Positions 6,002 through 9,358 of a stretch of 9,358 nucleotides of DNA are shown piece by piece. Both the position numbers and the translations under genes were made by a program. The notes beneath the pieces are model-generated. The model made no database searches, was not told where the DNA came from, and saw only the letters and a list, made by a program, of their open reading frames with translations. How positions within the stretch are numbered: the first letter of the stretch is position 1; each line of letters begins with the position of its first letter. The stretch is from CAZQSL01 sp964595945 (lineage in GTDB: Bacteria; UBP15; UBA6099; JAJRTR01), in the NCBI GenBank assembly GCA_964595945.1, contig CAZQSL010000136.1, positions 1 through 9,358 of the forward strand. The letters are read 5' to 3'.

Positions 6002-7717
6002 ATGATACCAGATCAGTTTGTGCCGAGGTTTTACAAAAAGGGCGTCAGAGTCAAGGAAGTAGCATTCGTATTTTTCAAACACGGCTTTTTCTGGGTTGCC
6101 GAAGCCCTTGAGCTGACGAGATATTTCCCGCGCTCGCTCCGCGAACAGGTCGTCTCTGCCGACGAATACCAACTGCCGATGCCAGTAAGGATCAGACGCG
6201 TCATCGAAGAGCTCGGCCCCACTTATGTCAAGGCCGGCCAGGTCATCAGCAGCCGCCCCGACCTCATACCCCAGGATGTCCTCAAGGAGCTTTCAAAACT
6301 CCAGGACGACGTGCCGGCATTTCCCTTCGAACAGGTGCAGGAAATCCTCGAAAACGAACTCCAGCGCCCGCTCGACCAGGTCTATCTCTCCTTCTCGCGA
6401 GTGCCCGTCGCCTCAGCATCCATCGGCCAAGTGCACGAAGCCGTACTGCGGGACGGCCGCGAGGTCGTCGTCAAGGTCCAGCGCCCCGACATCGAACAGA
6501 TGATCCAGATCGACACCGACATAATGTTCGACATCGCGCGCTACGCCGAAAAACGATTCGAATGGGCGCGCATGTACAACATGCTCGAACGCATCGAAGA
6601 ATTCAACCGCATCATCCGCCAGGAAACCGACTACACCATCGAAGGCCAGAACGCCGACCGCATCCGCCGAAATTTCACCGGCGACGACACTGTCTATATC
6701 CCCGAAGTCTACTGGGACTGGACCACACGCCGCGTCCTTACCATGGAATATATCCACGGCATCAAGCTCAAGGACAAAGAACTCCTCCTCCTGCGCGGCT
6801 ACGACCTCTCATTTCTCACCGAAAGCATCGCCAACGCTTTCATCAAAATGGTACTCATCGACGGCTTCTTCCACGGCGACCCCCATTTCGGCAACATTAT
6901 CATCATGGAAGGCCAGGTCGTCGGCCTCATCGACTTCGGCATGGTCGGAGTAGTCGATCCCATCATGAAGCGCAACATGGCGAAATACTTCATATCACTC
7001 ATCCAGCAGGACGCTGTCGGCCTCGTGGAAGTCCTCGACGAAATCGCCGAAATCGACCGCGAAACCGACCGCACGGCACTCGTCCGCGAAGTCGGCCGCC
7101 TCATCCAGCGCTACTCCGATATCACTCTCGGACAAATCCGCCTCGAAGACATCGTGATCGAACTTTTCAACATAGGGATGAAATACAAAATTAAACTACC
7201 GGGCGAATTCACCCTGATGGATAAAACCCTCGTAACTCTCGAAGGGCTCGGCCGTCATCTCAACCCCGATTTCGACCTCGTATCCACGGCCGAACCAGCC
7301 GCCAGAATGCTCTTTCGCCGCGAACTCGACCCCGCCAATTTCAGCCGCGAGATGGTCAAGACCATGATCGACATGCGCGACCTCTTCACCGCCCTGCCAA
7401 AAAGACTCGATCGCATCTCCCGCAATCTCGAAGAAGGCCATCTCAAGGTACGCATCGAAATGGAAAACTATATCGACAGCGCAAAAGATTCCGTCGAAAG
7501 TGTCGGCAGGAGCGTCAACCGTCTCTCCATGGCCATCGTCGTAGGCGCGCTGCTCATCGCCTCGTCGTCGATCGTCCACGAATACCAGGGCATCGAAGTG
7601 TTCGGCGTCTCAGTCGCGGACATCATCCTGATCATCCTTCTGATGCTGTCAGGAGGGTGGATTTTTGGACTTTTGAAATCCTCGGGAAACGGAAAAAAGA
7701 ATAATGGGAAAAAATAA
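6002..7717 (+). CDS. ABC1/UbiB/AarF-family atypical kinase
   Basis: The 571-residue protein has the usual length for UbiB. It carries the family hallmarks: KxGQ (Lys77-Gln80), the A-rich loop that replaces the P-loop (ASASIGQVH, 137-145), Lys158 in VVKVQRP, Glu/Asp in the QETDYTIEGQNA stretch, HGDPHFGN (291-298) and DFG (311-313). Two hydrophobic segments at the C-terminus (about 503-523 and 537-561) should anchor it in the inner membrane. UbiB proteins are ATPases or kinases needed for ubiquinone synthesis in Proteobacteria, but members also occur widely in organisms with other quinones or lipids, and no quinone gene is nearby. ATG 6002 is the only start after the in-frame stop at 5945. It overlaps the TGA of a tiny upstream frame (ATGA). 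I therefore give no gene symbol. Confidence 0.93.
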   Translation: MIPDQFVPRFYKKGVRVKEVAFVFFKHGFFWVAEALELTRYFPRSLREQVVSADEYQLPMPVRIRRVIEELGPTYVKAGQVISSRPDLIPQDVLKELSKLQDDVPAFPFEQVQEILENELQRPLDQVYLSFSRVPVASASIGQVHEAVLRDGREVVVKVQRPDIEQMIQIDTDIMFDIARYAEKRFEWARMYNMLERIEEFNRIIRQETDYTIEGQNADRIRRNFTGDDTVYIPEVYWDWTTRRVLTMEYIHGIKLKDKELLLLRGYDLSFLTESIANAFIKMVLIDGFFHGDPHFGNIIIMEGQVVGLIDFGMVGVVDPIMKRNMAKYFISLIQQDAVGLVEVLDEIAEIDRETDRTALVREVGRLIQRYSDITLGQIRLEDIVIELFNIGMKYKIKLPGEFTLMDKTLVTLEGLGRHLNPDFDLVSTAEPAARMLFRRELDPANFSREMVKTMIDMRDLFTALPKRLDRISRNLEEGHLKVRIEMENYIDSAKDSVESVGRSVNRLSMAIVVGALLIASSSIVHEYQGIEVFGVSVADIILIILLMLSGGWIFGLLKSSGNGKKNNGKK

Positions 7718-7751
7718 CGCTGCTCTTCCTGCATATCAGTGGACATATTAA

Positions 7752-7781
7752 TTGCAAATTCAAAACATTGACAAATATGAC
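7752..7781 (+). promoter_or_regulatory. weak candidate promoter/regulatory segment before rsmI
   Basis: TTGCAA (7752-7757) and TATGAC (7776-7781) are 18 bases apart and each match four of six consensus positions. TTGACA at 7768 is a perfect -35, but its only good partner (TATAAC, 7786) is 12 bases away, too close. The segment shares TTGCAAAT and CAAATATGA with the region upstream of the zinc-ribbon gene. The 8-bp palindrome GTTATAAC (7784-7791) follows. Confidence 0.3.
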
Positions 7782-7814
7782 CCGTTATAACTGACAGAAA
7801 ACAAGGTGCTTTTT

Positions 7815-8717
7815 TTGAAAATATCCGACAGTGTGAAAAATGCGGACAAGCCGGGACACAATGCCTCCGAAGGCTGTCTGTTTGTAGTGGCAACTCCTAT
7901 TGGAAACCTCGATGACATCACGTACAGAGCTGTGCGCATCCTGAAGGAAGTTGACTGGATCGCCGCGGAGGACACGCGCCACAGCCGCAAGCTCCTTGAG
8001 AGATACGGAGTGAAAAAGCCGCTCGTGGCGATCGGCGCGGACGAGGAGAAAAAAAAGTGCGTAAAGCTCGTCGAGGGCCTGTCTAAAGGAGAAAAGGGGG
8101 CAATCATCACGGATGCCGGCACGCCATGCGCAAGTGATCCGGGCGGCCAGCTCGCCGCCGCGGCAGCGCGCGAGGGCATCAGGGTGACGCCTGTGCCGGG
8201 CTCCTGTGCGCTGGTCGCCGCTTATTCGGTTTCCGGCTTTCTCTCCACAGGCTTTGTCTTCGAGGGATTTCCACCCCGCAAGGGAGAGGCGCGAAAGGAT
8301 TTTTTCGACCGGATACGCGCAGAGCGCCGCCCAACCGTGTTTTACGAATCCCCCGAACGGGTCGTCGCCACGCTCGGCGAAGCATTTGGCGCGATGGGTG
8401 ACAGGCCAGTGGTGATATGCCGTGAATTGACTAAATTTTTCGAGGAAATCCTGCGCACGACGCTTGAGCGGATAGCCACCGGAGAAACCCGGCTGGAGAC
8501 TCGGGGGGAATTTGTTGTAATAATCGGTGGCAGAGCCGGCGCTGATGCGGATATTAATATAGTGGAAACCGACATCCACGCACTTGTACAGGCCCTTTCG
8601 GCAGTCGATGCGCCACTCGGGCAGCTCGCGGGCTGCGTATGCGCCATTTCTGGACTGTCCAAGAACAAGGCGTACAGACTGCTGGAAAATCTGCGTAAGC
8701 AACAAGGCGGATCATGA
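7815..8717 (+). CDS. rsmI: 16S rRNA (cytidine(1402)-2'-O)-methyltransferase
   Basis: RsmI methylates the 2'-O of C1402 in the 30S decoding centre, using S-adenosylmethionine. The protein is a full-length member of the tetrapyrrole-methylase fold: VATPIGNLDDIT, EDTRHSRKLL, the glycine-rich TDAGTP...SDPG segment, FEGFPPRKGEAR, FYESPERV and RELTKFFEE, with the usual helical tail ending LSKNKAYRLL. The loop normally written PGPSA reads PGSCA here. I chose TTG 7815 because AAGGTG (7803-7808) lies at ideal distance; GTG 7806, inside that site, would add three residues and has no ribosome binding site of its own. Either start leaves an N-terminal extension of about 20 residues before the family core. 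The stop overlaps the next gene's start (ATGA). Confidence 0.95.
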   Translation: MKISDSVKNADKPGHNASEGCLFVVATPIGNLDDITYRAVRILKEVDWIAAEDTRHSRKLLERYGVKKPLVAIGADEEKKKCVKLVEGLSKGEKGAIITDAGTPCASDPGGQLAAAAAREGIRVTPVPGSCALVAAYSVSGFLSTGFVFEGFPPRKGEARKDFFDRIRAERRPTVFYESPERVVATLGEAFGAMGDRPVVICRELTKFFEEILRTTLERIATGETRLETRGEFVVIIGGRAGADADINIVETDIHALVQALSAVDAPLGQLAGCVCAISGLSKNKAYRLLENLRKQQGGS

Positions 8718-9358
8718 TTAGGTGCTGCCCCGGACGGAGTCTGCGCAGGCTGCTGCTGATCCTTGTGGTCGCGGGAGCCGTGCTTGCGTGTGTGGCAAGA
8801 CAGGGGCTTGCGGCTTCGTTCAGGCTTGTGCCAGAGAGCGGGCATGTGGGAGCCGTGGGCGGCTATGAGTATGTCACTCTCTATGTCACTCCGGCCGATG
8901 ATGAGCGGATAAGTGAATTGCAGTGCACGGTTTCCACCGATCCCACGCTGATAAGATTCGCGTCCGACAGGCTGCTTTTTGCCGCCGATCCGGTCTTTGG
9001 CAAGGTCGGGAGCTTCAAGCCCGATGCCGGCAAGGGCATCATTTTTTTCAAGGCAAAGACCGATGAGGCATTCACGGGCGAAAAACTCGTGTTGAAGATA
9101 CCCTTCCAGCGGCTTGGCGAAGGACGCTCCTATGTGAGCTTTGCCGCAAGTACGACCGATGCCGAAGGGGTGAAAATCAATGCCGACCCGGGCTATATTT
9201 CACTCGCCGGCATCTCGGAAAACACCATGGACCCGATCCTCAGGGCAGCGATCGAAGGCGACAACGCACTGATCACCGCCGAGTCGGCCCGCGGCACTTA
9301 CAGGATCGATACGAGACAGGACGCCGTCAATGCCACGATACGCGCGGACATGGGACTC
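8714..9358 (+). CDS. exported cohesin-like domain protein, 3' partial
   Basis: The frame opens at ATG 8714, overlaps the rsmI stop by four bases, and stays open for 215 codons to the right edge. AAGG lies six bases upstream. Residues 8-25 are a signal sequence (basic RSLRR, then a hydrophobic core). VLAC at residues 23-26 fits a lipobox, so it could be a lipoprotein, but a signal peptidase I site after GLAA is also possible. Residues about 35-162 look like a cohesin-type beta sandwich, alternating hydrophobic strands with the pattern ELQCTVSTDPTLIRF, FFKAKT, KLVLKIPFQRL and SYVSFAAS. Cohesin folds bind dockerins in cellulosomes, but many bacterial ones occur outside them as general adhesion or surface modules. 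After residue 165 a new region begins that I cannot classify. Codon use is richer in G-ending codons than in the UbiB gene. Confidence 0.8.
   Translation, partial: MIRCCPGRSLRRLLLILVVAGAVLACVARQGLAASFRLVPESGHVGAVGGYEYVTLYVTPADDERISELQCTVSTDPTLIRFASDRLLFAADPVFGKVGSFKPDAGKGIIFFKAKTDEAFTGEKLVLKIPFQRLGEGRSYVSFAASTTDAEGVKINADPGYISLAGISENTMDPILRAAIEGDNALITAESARGTYRIDTRQDAVNATIRADMGL

Noticed and set aside
7768..7791. TTGACA with TATAAC as a promoter for rsmI
   Set aside because: The 12-base spacer is too short for a sigma-70 promoter.
7785..8705. 306-codon open frame antisense to almost all of rsmI
   Set aside because: RsmI on the + strand shows every family motif. The antisense translation is Arg/His/Cys-rich with no recognisable domain, and it arises from the GC-rich codon pattern.

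Overview
This is a GC-rich bacterial window with seven protein-coding genes. Five are complete and one is cut by each window edge. I saw no rRNA, tRNA, CRISPR array, insertion sequence or phage gene. The contents suggest a Gram-negative-like, deep-branching bacterium: an ABC1/UbiB-family kinase, a PilZ regulator, a fused iron-type ABC permease and an exported protein with a cohesin-like fold. Nothing here fixes the phylum, so I leave it open.

Layout. On the + strand at the left are the 3' part of a PgeF/YfiH-type purine nucleoside phosphorylase/laccase-family gene (2-637) and a 289-residue protein of seven zinc-ribbon units (751-1620), closed by a strong intrinsic terminator (1658-1691). Convergent to these, on the - strand and reading right to left, is an apparent three-gene operon. 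It consists of a receiver-like/PilZ regulator (5652-4465), an iron/polyamine/phosphonate-type ABC ATPase (4431-3409) and a fused double permease (3428-1731). No substrate-binding protein is in the window. A 349-base divergent intergenic region (5653-6001) separates this operon from a + strand UbiB/AarF-family gene (6002-7717). That is followed by rsmI (7815-8717), whose stop overlaps the start of an exported cohesin-like protein (8714 to the right edge).

How the parts relate. The - strand operon places a c-di-GMP-type sensor protein directly upstream of an importer's cytoplasmic and membrane parts. The regulator's receiver domain lacks the phosphoacceptor aspartate, while its PilZ signature is intact. 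This suggests that ligand binding rather than phosphorylation is its input. The rest is mostly housekeeping (PgeF, RsmI, UbiB), with two little-understood proteins: the multi-ribbon protein and the cohesin-like protein.

The points most worth checking are the degenerate-receiver/PilZ regulator linked to an orphan transporter, the DNA-level similarity among the zinc-ribbon units, and short AT-rich words shared by three intergenic regions. I found no clear evidence for a wholly new multi-gene system.
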